Assembly (NCBI RefSeq): GCF_000308615.1
Contig: NZ_BAGB01000031.1
Span: 1 to 64,000 of the forward strand
Direction: 5' to 3'
DNA: 64,000 nt
Source: Nocardia jiangxiensis NBRC 101359
GTDB lineage: Bacteria > Actinomycetota > Actinomycetes > Mycobacteriales > Mycobacteriaceae
Shown here: positions 17,782 to 26,869 of the stretch, one piece after another
How the letters are laid out: each line of letters begins with the position of its first letter
Numbering within the stretch: the stretch's first letter is position 1
Position numbers and translations under genes: made by a program
The notes under the pieces: generated by a model
What the model was told of the DNA's origin: nothing
The model's database searches: none
The model's input: the letters and a program-made list of their open reading frames with translations, nothing else

Positions 17782-18879
17782 GTGGCGCACAAGGCGAGCG
17801 AAGCGATAGGGGCGCGGCCCGACGGGGGCGCTACCTCCGGCGGACGAGGCCGCCTGCTTCGGCGGGCCGGGCTGGCGGTGTCCTTGGGGATCACTGTCAT
17901 CGCCGTATCCGGCTGCTCGATCGACAATCCCGTGCTGCGGTTCGGGTGGCCCTCGGGTGTCACCCCGCAGGGCACGAAGATGCGGGAGCTGTGGACCTGG
18001 TCGGTCATCGCCGCGCTGGCGATGGGTGTGCTGGTGTGGGGCCTGACCTTCTGGACGGTCGCCTTCCACCGCAAGAAGCCGAACTCGCCCGAGTTCCCCC
18101 GCCAGACCGGGTACAACGTCCCGCTGGAGCTGACCTACACCGCGATTCCGTTCGTGATCATCGCGGTGCTGTTCTACTTCACCGTGGTCGTGCAGAACTA
18201 CGTGCACGAGAAGGTGTCCAACCCGAACGTGGTCGTGGACGTGACCGCCTTCCAGTGGAACTGGAAGTTCGGCTACCAGAAGGTCGACGAGAACGGCCAG
18301 GTCTACGACGGTGTCGACCACACCCGTCAGGGCCTGGACCAGCAGATCATCGACGAGTACAAGGACCGCAAGGCCAACGGCCACGCCCAGCCCGGTCCGG
18401 ACCACGGCCTGCCTGGCAACGACATCAGCTACCTGCACTACGACAAGGTCGAGACCGTCGGTTCCAGCACCGAGGTTCCGGTGCTCGTGCTGCCGACCAA
18501 CCGGGTGATCGAGTTCCAGCTCGCCTCGGCCGATGTCATCCACTCGTTCTGGGTGCCGGAGTTCCTGTTCAAGCGCGACGTGATGCCGGATCCGAAGGAG
18601 AACCACTCCGACAACATCTTCCAGATCTCGAAGATCGAGAAGGAAGGCGCGTTCGTCGGCCGGTGCGCGGAGATGTGCGGCACGTTCCACTCGATGATGA
18701 ACTTCGAGGTCCGGGCGGTCTCGCCGGAGAAGTTCGACAAGTACATGACCGACCGCAAGGCCGGGAAGACCACTGCCGAGGCGCTGGCCGACATCGGCGA
18801 GTCGCCGGTGGCGGTGTCCACGCACCCGTTCAACACCGACCGCACCCTGCGTTCGGCGTCCGAGGCCCAGAGCAACTGA
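17782..18879 (+). CDS. ctaC: Cytochrome c oxidase subunit II
   Basis: Subunit II of the aa3 oxidase, which receives electrons through its CuA centre. The N-terminal signal ends in the lipobox VSGC, with lipidated C45. Two transmembrane helices follow at about 70-95 and 115-140. The cupredoxin domain carries H254 (DVIHSFWVPE) and the CuA motif CAEMCGTFHSMM with C295, C299, H303 and M306. A long insertion rich in Gly, Asp and Asn (about residues 170-230) separates two parts of this domain, as usual in actinobacteria. A TTG at 17776 is also in frame. The GTG at 17782 is preferred because AGGAAGG lies 8 bases before it. ctaF follows 13 bases after the stop. Confidence 0.95.
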   Translation: MAHKASEAIGARPDGGATSGGRGRLLRRAGLAVSLGITVIAVSGCSIDNPVLRFGWPSGVTPQGTKMRELWTWSVIAALAMGVLVWGLTFWTVAFHRKKPNSPEFPRQTGYNVPLELTYTAIPFVIIAVLFYFTVVVQNYVHEKVSNPNVVVDVTAFQWNWKFGYQKVDENGQVYDGVDHTRQGLDQQIIDEYKDRKANGHAQPGPDHGLPGNDISYLHYDKVETVGSSTEVPVLVLPTNRVIEFQLASADVIHSFWVPEFLFKRDVMPDPKENHSDNIFQISKIEKEGAFVGRCAEMCGTFHSMMNFEVRAVSPEKFDKYMTDRKAGKTTAEALADIGESPVAVSTHPFNTDRTLRSASEAQSN

Positions 18880-18892
18880 GGACTGAACTGAT

Positions 18893-19309
18893 ATGAAGGT
18901 CGAAGCACGCATCTTCGAACTGCTCACGGTGTTCTTCATCATCGTGGCCGTCATCTACGCCTTCTTCACCGGTCAGTCCAGTACCGGTGTGGAGTGGGCG
19001 GGCACCACCGCGATCGTGCTGACCGCGGGTCTGACCCTCATCGTCGGCACGTACTTCCGCTTCGTGGCCCGTCGTCTGGACCTGCGCCCGGAGGATTACG
19101 AGGAGGCCGAGATCGTGGACGGCGCAGGCGATCTGGGCTTCTTCTCGCCCGGTAGCTTCTGGCCGGTCACCCTGGCCGGTGCGGCCGCGATCACCGCGAT
19201 CGGTTTCGCGTTCTTCCAGCTGTGGCTGATCGCCATCGGCGTCATCTGCATCCTGACCGCGGCAGCCGGCCTGGTCTTCGAGTACCACATCGGTCCTGAG
19301 AAGCACTAG
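18893..19309 (+). CDS. ctaF: Cytochrome c oxidase subunit IV, actinobacterial type
   Basis: A 138-residue membrane subunit with four hydrophobic helices: two near the N-terminus ([17 protein letters not shown] and [17 protein letters not shown]) and two near the C-terminus. The conserved acidic connection [20 protein letters not shown] lies between the pairs. This is the small subunit of the bcc-aa3 supercomplex found only in actinobacteria (Rv2199c). It is in an operon with ctaC and is followed by a very strong terminator. Confidence 0.95.
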   Translation: MKVEARIFELLTVFFIIVAVIYAFFTGQSSTGVEWAGTTAIVLTAGLTLIVGTYFRFVARRLDLRPEDYEEAEIVDGAGDLGFFSPGSFWPVTLAGAAAITAIGFAFFQLWLIAIGVICILTAAAGLVFEYHIGPEKH

Positions 19310-19320
19310 CTCCAGCACCG

Positions 19321-19358
19321 ACAGCGCCCCGGCCGTTTCCATGGCCGGGGCGCTGTCG
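19321..19358 (+). terminator. Strong hairpin terminator after ctaCF
   Basis: A perfect 15-bp stem (GACAGCGCCCCGGCC, 19321-19335, against 19344-19358) with an 8-base loop begins 11 bases after the ctaF stop. It may also act for the convergent oxidoreductase gene. Confidence 0.8.
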
Positions 19359-19370
19359 TATCGGAGTCCG

Positions 19371-20651
19371 TTATTCGGCCATGAGGTAGCGGCGGGCTCG
19401 TTCGGAGCGGCAGATGTCGTCGATGGCGATGCTGATCTCGCGCAGGGCCTCGGTGGTGCCGGTGCGGCCGGTGAAGGCGCTGGCGGGGCGTAGACGGCAG
19501 GTGAAGCTGATGAAGCCGTGGTCCTCACCGGCGAGGTCGTGCAGGTAGGGGGAGCGCACGCCGTAGGTCAGGGCGGAGATGACCGTGAAGCATTCGTTGC
19601 GTTCGCGGTATTCGGAGAACAGGTCGTGCAGGCGGTGGAAGACCGCGGTGTAGGTCGACAGTGGCGCGAAAACCGCTGCGCGGTAGGCCGGTCCGCGTTC
19701 GGACGTGCTGATCACCGTGTCGGCGAGGTATTCCGCGTCGCGCAGGGTGAGTACCTTCGGGGAGAACATCAGCGCACCGGCGGCGGCGTTGCGGACCGGC
19801 ATGCCCGCTCGTCCGCCCGCGGCCGAGGCGATCGCGCCGAGGGATTTGCGCGCGCGGGAACCGAGTTCGCGGCGGGCCCGCAGGGTGGTCGTCGCGGTGG
19901 TGGGATGCAGGCTGGACCACTGGCCGAAGCGCACCGTGCCCAGCTGGATGTTGCCGGTGCCGACCGGGCGCGAGACCCGCAGGGGCGCGGTGTCGACCCA
20001 GCGGCCGACCTGCAACATCGCATCGCCGGGATGTTCGATCGCGTCGAGGGTGTGCTCGACGAAACCGTCGAAATCCAGGAAGCGGTGCGCGTCGGAGGTC
20101 AGCCAGGTGTGGTCCTTGTCGACCTCGACGGCCTGCAGGGTGAGCGCGGTGATGATGCCGGTGCGACCCGCGCCGCCGAGGATGCGGTGGAAGCGTTCGG
20201 CGTGGTGGTTGCGCCCGCAGGTGCCGAATCTGCCTTCCGGATCGACGTATTCGAGGGCGAGGACGTTGTCGCTGAACATGCCGTACCGGTGCGAGGCGGT
20301 GGACAGCCCGCCCACCGCGGCGAATCCGCCCGCGGTGATCTCCCGGTGATCGCCCACGATGGGCAGGCCCAGTCCGTGCGCGGCGAGGGTGCGGTCGATA
20401 TCGGACAGGCGCGCACCGGCCTGCACCCGCACCTGACGGGCCTCGGCGTCGACCGCCTGCACCCGGTTCATCCGGCGCAGGGACAGGACGATCCGGCGGT
20501 CGGGCGGGCCGGGCTCGTCCTCGTTCTCGCTGCTGTGCTCGCCGCCGCGGACCGTCAGCGGTTGCGGCCGTGAATCTCGCACGGTGCGAACGACATCCGC
20601 GGTATCGCGCGGTAGATATTCCTCCGGAAGGGCGGCCAGCGACGTGCTCAT
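19371..20651 (-). CDS. FAD-dependent oxidoreductase (PCMH/FAD_binding_4 type)
   Basis: A 426-residue flavoprotein of the vanillyl-alcohol-oxidase fold. The N-terminal FAD domain is seen in PQPLTVRGGEHSSENE, VRVQAGARLSDIDRTLAAHG, GDHREITAGGFAAVGGLS and GAGRTGIITALTLQAVEV. A substrate-cap domain follows. The frame continues upstream, but the ATG at 20651 (MSTSLAALPEEYLPRDTADV) gives a normal start for the family. No clue to the substrate is given by the neighbours. It is absent from the mycobacterial block as I recall it. Confidence 0.8.
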   Translation of the reverse strand: MSTSLAALPEEYLPRDTADVVRTVRDSRPQPLTVRGGEHSSENEDEPGPPDRRIVLSLRRMNRVQAVDAEARQVRVQAGARLSDIDRTLAAHGLGLPIVGDHREITAGGFAAVGGLSTASHRYGMFSDNVLALEYVDPEGRFGTCGRNHHAERFHRILGGAGRTGIITALTLQAVEVDKDHTWLTSDAHRFLDFDGFVEHTLDAIEHPGDAMLQVGRWVDTAPLRVSRPVGTGNIQLGTVRFGQWSSLHPTTATTTLRARRELGSRARKSLGAIASAAGGRAGMPVRNAAAGALMFSPKVLTLRDAEYLADTVISTSERGPAYRAAVFAPLSTYTAVFHRLHDLFSEYRERNECFTVISALTYGVRSPYLHDLAGEDHGFISFTCRLRPASAFTGRTGTTEALREISIAIDDICRSERARRYLMAE

Positions 20652-20936
20652 GGCCTCACAGCTAACCACAGTTGCACCCCTCCCGTCTGCCCCGAAGGTG
20701 TGGCGGATCGGCGACTCGCCGATGAACATATTTCCCGGCGGGTTGATCAGGGCGATTCCGGTGCGCCACAGGAGATTAGACGCCCGACGTGGCGGTCCGG
20801 TCCGGTCTTGCGGAGGGTCTCGAACCCGGTGCCGGTCGGGAGCGTTTGCACCAGGGCGAATTGGTGCTCTGGATGCTGGTGGGGCAGTTGGTGAACCACG
20901 TGGCCGAGCCGAGCGGCGTTGTCCGCGGATCGGGCG

Positions 20937-21884
20937 TCAGCCGGGCTGGACGGTTGTCAGCGGTGTGGTGGTGTCCTGGCGTAGTGCTGCGGTGAGCGCG
21001 TCACCCATTTCGCGCGTCGCGGTGCCGAGCGCGGTGAGTTCCTCGGCCGACAGCAGGGTGTCGGGGCAGGCGACGACGGCGGCGGTCACCGTGGAGCCCA
21101 GGAAGATCGGAGCCGCGACGGTGACGACGGCATTGGCCGGTCCCAGCTCGTCGGGCAGGTAGTCGATGGTGATCAGATCGGCGATCATCGCGCCGAGCCG
21201 GTTGCGCAGCGGATCGGTGACGGGCGAGTCGCGCAGCGCGGCAAGCGCTTCGAGCATCGGGGCCGAGTCGTCGGCCAGCCGTTCGACCGAATAGCCGCGA
21301 TTGCGCACCGCCGCCAGGACCGCGACCAGACGGTCGCGATGCGCCGGATCGGCATGGCCGAGCCAGGCCTGGCGGTCGGGCTCGGGCGCCCAGGCCAGGA
21401 ATTCGCGGACGACCGGCGGCGCGAGCGGCAGGCGGCGGCCCGGCCGGATCCACGGCAGCGTCGGGGTACCCGCGACCTCGGTGATGACGATCGCGCCGTC
21501 CTCGCGCTCGGCGAGGAAGACCGGAATGCCCTGACGTGCGGAGAACTCGCGGATGGGAGTCAGGGCCAGGCGGCGCAGCGGGAACGCGGACTCGGCGCGG
21601 CGGGCGACGGTGAGCAGGCCCAGGCCCAGCCCGTAGTTGCCGTCGGCGTCCCGCACGGTCCAGTGATCGGCGGTGAGCTGGGTGAGCACCGCGTGCGCGG
21701 TGGCGCGGGACAGGTCCGTCTCGCGGACGATCCGGGCCAGCGAGAGATGGTCGCCGACGTGGCGGGACAGCAGCCCGATCACCTGGACGACGCGGTGGGT
21801 GGGCGGTGAGGCGGGCGCGGCCGAACCAATTTCTGAAACAGGTTCTTGACCGGCGTGGCGCTTCGGGCCTATCGTCGGTGTCAC
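20937..21884 (-). CDS. IclR-family transcriptional regulator
   Basis: A 315-residue regulator. The N-terminal winged helix-turn-helix lies at about residues 30-85 (VVQVIGLLSRHVGDHLSL, RETDLSRATAHAVLTQL). An IclR-type effector domain follows, with GIPVFLAEREDGAIVITEV. The start is uncertain: the GTG at 21884 is the only good start between the divergent gene and the DNA-binding domain. It is divergent from cysD, and two palindromes lie in the shared spacer. This makes it the likely local regulator of the PAPS/sulfotransferase cassette at 22014-28003. Effector unknown. Confidence 0.82.
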   Translation of the reverse strand: MTPTIGPKRHAGQEPVSEIGSAAPASPPTHRVVQVIGLLSRHVGDHLSLARIVRETDLSRATAHAVLTQLTADHWTVRDADGNYGLGLGLLTVARRAESAFPLRRLALTPIREFSARQGIPVFLAEREDGAIVITEVAGTPTLPWIRPGRRLPLAPPVVREFLAWAPEPDRQAWLGHADPAHRDRLVAVLAAVRNRGYSVERLADDSAPMLEALAALRDSPVTDPLRNRLGAMIADLITIDYLPDELGPANAVVTVAAPIFLGSTVTAAVVACPDTLLSAEELTALGTATREMGDALTAALRQDTTTPLTTVQPG

Positions 21885-21886
21885 AA

Positions 21887-21898
21887 TATCGAACGATA
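21887..21898. promoter_or_regulatory. Inverted repeat in the IclR-cysD spacer, copy A
   Basis: TATCG and CGATA flank AA. It starts three bases upstream of the IclR GTG, a suitable place for an autoregulatory operator. Confidence 0.45.
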
Positions 21899-21900
21899 GC

Positions 21901-21914
21901 GTCGAATATTCGAC
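21901..21914. promoter_or_regulatory. Perfect 14-bp palindrome in the IclR-cysD spacer
   Basis: GTCGAATATTCGAC is a perfect palindrome next to copy A, about 100 bases before cysD. Candidate IclR binding site. Confidence 0.5.
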
Positions 21915-22013
21915 ATCGCAACTCCGGTCAGGATTCCGGCGGATGGTCGGAGACAGGCGCGAGTGGTAAGAGCGATGCGAACGATCCGTCGCGGTGAGTG
22001 GGTGAGAAGTGTG

Positions 22014-22919
22014 ATGCGGACGGGATACGAGCTGTCGCATCTGGCGGCCCTGGAGGCCGAATCGGTGCATATCTTCCGTGAGGTCGCGGCGACCTTCGAA
22101 CGGCCGGTGCTGCTGTTCTCCGGCGGTAAGGATTCGGCCGTGATGCTGGAGGTGGCGCGCAAGGCGTTCTGGCCCGCGCCGCTGCCGTTCACGCTGATGC
22201 ACATCGACACCGGTCACAACTTCGACGAGGTGATCGAATTCCGTGATCGCGCGGCCGAACGTGCCGGGGCCCGGCTGCTGGTGGCCCGGGTGCAGGACGA
22301 CATCGATGCCGGTCGGGTGCACGAGCGGCCGGGCGAGACGCGCAATCGGCTACAGACCACGACCCTGCTGCGCGCGATCGGAGAACACCGCTTCGACGCG
22401 GTCTTCGGCGGGGCGCGCCGCGACGAGGAGAAGGCGCGGGCCAAGGAACGGGTCTTCAGCTTCCGCGACGAGTTCGGCGCCTGGGAGCCGCGGGCGCAGC
22501 GCCCGGAGATCTGGAATCTCTACAACGGCAGACATCGTGCGGGCGAGCACATCCGGGTGTTCCCGCTGTCGAACTGGACCGAACTGGACATCTGGGAGTA
22601 CATCGACCGGGAGGCGGTGGACCTGCCCTCGCTGTACTACGCGCATCGGCGGCAGGTGTTCCGGCGGGACGGAATGCTCCTGGCCGACAACCGTTTTCTG
22701 ACTCCGAGCCCGGACGAGCCGCTGTTCGAGGCGACCGTGCGCTTCCGCACCGTGGGCGATGCGACCTGCACCGGATGCGTCGAGAGCGAGGCCGCCGATC
22801 CGGCCGCGGTGATCGCGGAAACCGCCGTCACCCGACTGACCGAACGCGGCGCGACGCGTGCGGACGACCGGATCTCCGAGAGCGGCATGGAGGATCGCAA
22901 GCGAGAGGGCTACTTCTGA
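22014..22919 (+). CDS. cysD: Sulfate adenylyltransferase subunit 2 (ATP sulfurylase small subunit)
   Basis: Forms adenosine 5'-phosphosulfate from sulfate and ATP together with CysN. The 301-residue protein has the PP-loop [13 protein letters not shown] at residues 34-46, [16 protein letters not shown], the [21 protein letters not shown] block, and the C-terminal [13 protein letters not shown] and [10 protein letters not shown]. Several earlier in-frame starts exist (GTG at 21963, ATG at 21975). The ATG at 22014 gives the usual [16 protein letters not shown] start. The stop overlaps the cysN start by one base, so the two are translationally coupled. Confidence 0.95.
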   Translation: MRTGYELSHLAALEAESVHIFREVAATFERPVLLFSGGKDSAVMLEVARKAFWPAPLPFTLMHIDTGHNFDEVIEFRDRAAERAGARLLVARVQDDIDAGRVHERPGETRNRLQTTTLLRAIGEHRFDAVFGGARRDEEKARAKERVFSFRDEFGAWEPRAQRPEIWNLYNGRHRAGEHIRVFPLSNWTELDIWEYIDREAVDLPSLYYAHRRQVFRRDGMLLADNRFLTPSPDEPLFEATVRFRTVGDATCTGCVESEAADPAAVIAETAVTRLTERGATRADDRISESGMEDRKREGYF

Positions 22920-24823
22920 TGAGCCGCAATCTGTTACGTCTGGCGACCGCGGGCAGCGTGGACGACGGCAAGTCCACGCTGATCGGCCGTCTGCTCTACG
23001 ACTCCAAGAGCCTGTTCAGCGATCAGCTCGCGGCCATCGAACGGGTCAGCGCGCAACGCGGCGACGGGGCGGCGGACCTGGCGTTGGTGACCGACGGGCT
23101 GCGCGCGGAACGCGAGCAGGGCATCACGATCGACGTCGCCTACCGCTACTTCGCCACGCCGCGAAGGAAATTCATCATCGCCGACACCCCGGGGCATGTG
23201 CAGTACACCCGGAACATGGTGACCGGCGCGTCCACCGCCGATCTGGCGCTGATCCTGATCGACGCGCGCAAGGGCGTGGTCGAGCAGACGCGCCGGCACG
23301 CATTCCTGGCGGCGCTGCTGGGCGTTCCGCACCTGGTGGTGTGCGTCAACAAGATGGACCTGGTGGATTTCTCGCAGGAGCGATTCGACGAGATCCGGGC
23401 CGAGTTCGCCGATTTCGCCGCCAAGCTGACCGTCGGTGATCTGAGCTTCGTGCCGGTGTCGGCGCTGCTGGGCGACAACGTGGTCGAGACCTCCGCGCAG
23501 ATGCCGTGGTATCCCGGCCCGCCGCTGCTGGCGCATCTCGAGGACGTGCACATCGCCTCGGACCGCAATCTGATCGATGCCCGCCTGCCGGTGCAGTACG
23601 TGCTGCGGCCCCGTACGAGCGGGTCAGGGCCGGAGGCGGCAGCGGAGCGTAACCACGCAGGCCCCGCGCTCATGCCCGATGAAACTGCGGACGAGCCGCG
23701 CAGCTATGCCGGGACGGTCGCGGGCGGCATCTTCAAACCGGGTGACGAGGTCGTGGTGCTGCCGTCCGGGCAGACCAGCCGGGTCGCACGGATCTGGGGT
23801 CCGGGCGGGACCAAGGTGGACGAGGCGTTCACCGGAATGGCCGTCTCGCTGGCGCTGGAGGACGAACTCGACATCGGTCGCGGGGATATGCTCGCGCGTC
23901 CGGGCAATCGGCCGCACATCGATCGCGAGATCGATGCGACGGTGTGCTGGTTCGACGACGAGGCGGTGCTGCGGCCGGGTACGGACTACACCGTGCGCAC
24001 CGCGGCCCAGTCCGCGCGGGTGCGGGTCAGCGAGCTGGACTATCGCCTGGACGTGAACACCCTGCATCGTGTCGAGGACGCGGAAGGTCTGGGGCTCAAC
24101 GACATCGGCCGGGTGCGGCTGCACAGCCGGGCGCCGCTGATGTTCGATCCGTATCGGGACAACCGCCGCACCGGCAGCTTCATCCTGATCGACGAGGTGA
24201 CCAATCGGACGGTGGCCGCGGGCATGATCCTGGCGCGCGAGACCGGGCAGCGCAACGAGATCGTCTGGCACAGTTCGGTGGTCGATCGCGCGGAGCGGGC
24301 CAGTGCCGGGGCGACCCTGTGGCTGACCGGTCTGTCGGGTTCCGGGAAATCTACGATCGCCGTGGAATTGGAACGGCGACTGGTGAATTCGGGTCGTCCG
24401 GCCTATCTGCTCGACGGCGACAATCTGCGGCACGGTCTGAACGCGGATCTGGGTTTCTCCGACGCGGACCGCCGGGAGAACATCCGGCGCGTCGCCGAGG
24501 TCGCCGCCTTGTTCGCCGATGCCGGTGTGGTGGTGATCGTTTCGCTGATCAGCCCGTTCGCCGAACAACGTGAGCAGGCGCGGCAGGTGCACGCGGACCG
24601 GGGGCTGCCGTTCGGTGAGATCTTCGTCGACACGCCCCTGGAACTGTGCGAGCGCCGCGATCCCAAGGGACTGTACGCGCGGGCGCGGGCCGGGGAGATT
24701 CGCGATTTCACCGGAATCGACTCGCCGTACGAGCGTCCCGAACACGCCGATGTCGTCATCACTCCCGAGGACGGCACACCGGCCGAGGTCGCCACCCGAA
24801 TTCTCGAATCGCTGCGACCGTAG
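22919..24823 (+). CDS. cysNC: Bifunctional CysNC: ATP sulfurylase GTPase subunit fused to APS kinase
   Basis: A 634-residue enzyme that completes APS synthesis and phosphorylates it to PAPS. Residues 1-440 are the EF-Tu-like GTPase, with Walker [10 protein letters not shown] at 12-20, the switch block [20 protein letters not shown] and NKMD. Residues about 455-634 are APS kinase, with P-loop GLSGSGKST at 471-479, [16 protein letters not shown] and the [12 protein letters not shown] block. Both activities appear intact. An unusual stretch of about 30 residues (T233-S262) interrupts the link between the GTPase domain and the next barrel and has atypical codons for the gene. A fused CysNC next to a sulfotransferase suggests that PAPS is made for sulfation, not only for reduction. 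Confidence 0.94.
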   Translation: MSRNLLRLATAGSVDDGKSTLIGRLLYDSKSLFSDQLAAIERVSAQRGDGAADLALVTDGLRAEREQGITIDVAYRYFATPRRKFIIADTPGHVQYTRNMVTGASTADLALILIDARKGVVEQTRRHAFLAALLGVPHLVVCVNKMDLVDFSQERFDEIRAEFADFAAKLTVGDLSFVPVSALLGDNVVETSAQMPWYPGPPLLAHLEDVHIASDRNLIDARLPVQYVLRPRTSGSGPEAAAERNHAGPALMPDETADEPRSYAGTVAGGIFKPGDEVVVLPSGQTSRVARIWGPGGTKVDEAFTGMAVSLALEDELDIGRGDMLARPGNRPHIDREIDATVCWFDDEAVLRPGTDYTVRTAAQSARVRVSELDYRLDVNTLHRVEDAEGLGLNDIGRVRLHSRAPLMFDPYRDNRRTGSFILIDEVTNRTVAAGMILARETGQRNEIVWHSSVVDRAERASAGATLWLTGLSGSGKSTIAVELERRLVNSGRPAYLLDGDNLRHGLNADLGFSDADRRENIRRVAEVAALFADAGVVVIVSLISPFAEQREQARQVHADRGLPFGEIFVDTPLELCERRDPKGLYARARAGEIRDFTGIDSPYERPEHADVVITPEDGTPAEVATRILESLRP

Positions 24824-24865
24824 CAGCGGCACAACACAAACCATTTCCGACGAATCAGGAATCGA

Positions 24866-26080
24866 ATGGACAACCCACCCGCAGCGGTGAATACGCCGGC
24901 CACCCCCGAACCATCGCTGACCGAGCCGTTCCAGGCGGCGATCGCCGAGGCCGAAAGACTGGTGGCCGCCGCCGATTTCATCGACAGCGAAGCAGATCTC
25001 GCCGAGGGATACGAATATCTCGCCGGGAGTATCGCCGCGGTACTGCAGTTGTCCGGGGTGCACGGTACGAGCCATCCGCAGTTCGTCACCTCGACCGGCC
25101 CGTACACCAAGATGGGCCTGGACAATCCGGATACGCTCTACTACCACGCGAATGTCGAGCCCGGCGCGGAATACCTGCTCACCGGAACCCGCGGCAGCAC
25201 CGTGGATCTGAGTTTCCAGGTGCTCAAGGGCGATTACACCGCCAGCGATGTGCCCAACGGCGACGACGCGTTCGACGACCGCCGCCTGCAGATCGACGAG
25301 GACGGCAGCTACCGGTTGCGATTCGGCCCGCCCAAGGACGATCCGGGACCGAATTACTTCGTGCTCGGCGAGGGCGCGTCGATGTTGGCGGTGCGCGAGG
25401 TCTACGGCGACTGGGCGAACGAGCGCAAGGGAACCATTCGCATCGAGCGCGTGGACACCATCGGAACCGCCCCTGTCGCAGCGGATCCGGAGAAGTTGCG
25501 CAAACGCTACCGGGCGGCGGCACGGCAGTTGGTGCAGCGCATCCACACCTGGTTCAACTTCCCGAAATGGTTCTATCTGGACCTGCCGGTCAATACGCTG
25601 ACCGAACCCCGGCTCACCCCGGGCGGGCTGAGCACGCAGTTCTCCTCGGTCGGCCACTTCGATCTGGCCGAGGATCAGGCGCTGCTGATCACGGTGCCGA
25701 AATCCGATGCGCCCTACCAGGGTTTTCAGCTCGGCAGTCGCTGGTACATCTCGCTGGATTACGTGAACCACCAGACCAGCCTGAACAGCGCTCAGGCACA
25801 GGTGGATCCGGACGGCATGATCCGCATGGTGGTTTCGGCGGGTAATCCCGGCATCGCCAACTGGCTCGAGACGACCGGACGTCGGCGCGGCATCCTGCAG
25901 TTCCGCTGGCAGCGGGTCGATCGGGCGATGACCGCCGCCGACGGCCCCGCCGTGCAACTGCTCGCACTGGACGAGGTCGCCGCTCACCTGCCGTACTACG
26001 AGACCAACAAGGTCGACGAGAGTGGTTGGCGGGCAAGGATTGCCGAGCGTCAGCGGGCGTTCGCGGACAGGATGCTGTGA
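24866..26080 (+). CDS. DUF1214-type conserved protein of the sulfation cassette
   Basis: A 404-residue soluble protein without signal peptide or membrane helix. The C-terminal part (FPKWFYLDLPVNTLTEPRL, ALLITVPKSDAPYQGFQLG, WYISLDYVNHQTSLNSAQAQ, then GNPGIANWLETTGRRRGIL) is typical of DUF1214 proteins. Family function is unknown. AGGA lies near the ATG. It is followed directly by an SDR (TGATG overlap) and a sulfotransferase. As I recall, the same three-gene order occurs as Rv3531c-Rv3530c-Rv3529c in M. tuberculosis, so the three probably act on one substrate. Confidence 0.8.
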   Translation: MDNPPAAVNTPATPEPSLTEPFQAAIAEAERLVAAADFIDSEADLAEGYEYLAGSIAAVLQLSGVHGTSHPQFVTSTGPYTKMGLDNPDTLYYHANVEPGAEYLLTGTRGSTVDLSFQVLKGDYTASDVPNGDDAFDDRRLQIDEDGSYRLRFGPPKDDPGPNYFVLGEGASMLAVREVYGDWANERKGTIRIERVDTIGTAPVAADPEKLRKRYRAAARQLVQRIHTWFNFPKWFYLDLPVNTLTEPRLTPGGLSTQFSSVGHFDLAEDQALLITVPKSDAPYQGFQLGSRWYISLDYVNHQTSLNSAQAQVDPDGMIRMVVSAGNPGIANWLETTGRRRGILQFRWQRVDRAMTAADGPAVQLLALDEVAAHLPYYETNKVDESGWRARIAERQRAFADRML

Positions 26081-26856
26081 TGCTGCTCGCTGATAAAGTG
26101 GTCGTGGTCAGCGGCGTGGGGCCGGGACTGGGGCGGTCCATCTGCTTGCAGGCCGCGGCACAGGGCGCGAAGGTCGTCCTGGCTGCTCGGACCGAATCGC
26201 GGTTGGCCGAGGTGGCGGCGGAGGTGGCGGCCGCGGGCGGCACGACCTTGAGCGTGCCGACCGATATCACCGACGACGCCGCGGTCGCGAATCTGATCAC
26301 CCGCACGGTCGACACCTTCGGGCGGGTGGACGCGCTGGTGAACAACGCGTTCTCGGTGCCTTCGATGAAGCCGTTGGAACGCACCGACTTTCAGCAGATT
26401 CGCGACAGCGTGGAACTCACGGTGCTGGGCGGATTGCGGGTGACCAAGGCGTTCACCGACGAGCTGGCCAAATCCAAGGGTTCGGTGGTGATGATCAATT
26501 CGATGGTGCTGCGCCATTCCGAACCCCGCTACGGCAGTTACAAAGTCGCCAAGGCGGCACTGCTGGCGATGTCGCAGACTCTGGCGACCGAGCTGGGGGA
26601 CAAGGGAATTCGCATCAACACCGTCGCGCCCGGCTATATCTGGAGCGATCAGCTGAAATGGTATTTCGGCGAGGTCGCGAAGAAATACGGCATCACCGCC
26701 GAGCAGGTGTACGAGCAGACCGCGAGCCGCTCGGACCTGAAGCGACTGCCCGAACCCGACGAAATCGCCCGCGCCGTGGTGTTCTTCGCCTCCGACTGGT
26801 CCAGCGCCGTCACCGGCCAGACCCTCGACGTCAACTGCGGCGAATACCACTCCTGA
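26080..26856 (+). CDS. Short-chain dehydrogenase/reductase
   Basis: A 258-residue classical SDR. The cofactor motif SGVGPGLGRSI is near residues 10-20, VNNAF marks the NNAG-like motif, and the catalytic residues are Ser in MINSMVL, Tyr151 and Lys155 (YGSYK). The C-terminus ends TGQTLDVNCGEYHS. The ATG overlaps the stop of the upstream DUF1214 gene (TGATG), so they are coupled. It probably oxidises or reduces the alcohol or ketone that the downstream sulfotransferase modifies. Substrate unknown. Confidence 0.9.
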   Translation: MLLADKVVVVSGVGPGLGRSICLQAAAQGAKVVLAARTESRLAEVAAEVAAAGGTTLSVPTDITDDAAVANLITRTVDTFGRVDALVNNAFSVPSMKPLERTDFQQIRDSVELTVLGGLRVTKAFTDELAKSKGSVVMINSMVLRHSEPRYGSYKVAKAALLAMSQTLATELGDKGIRINTVAPGYIWSDQLKWYFGEVAKKYGITAEQVYEQTASRSDLKRLPEPDEIARAVVFFASDWSSAVTGQTLDVNCGEYHS

Positions 26857-26869
26857 AGGAATCGAACAC

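Noticed and set aside
20652..20936. Small plus-strand frames between the oxidoreductase and the IclR gene
   Set aside because: No ribosome site, -10 element or conserved sequence. The 285 bases appear non-coding.
23615..23704. Intein within CysNC
   Set aside because: The insertion is only about 30 residues and lacks splice-junction Cys/Asn and homing-domain motifs.
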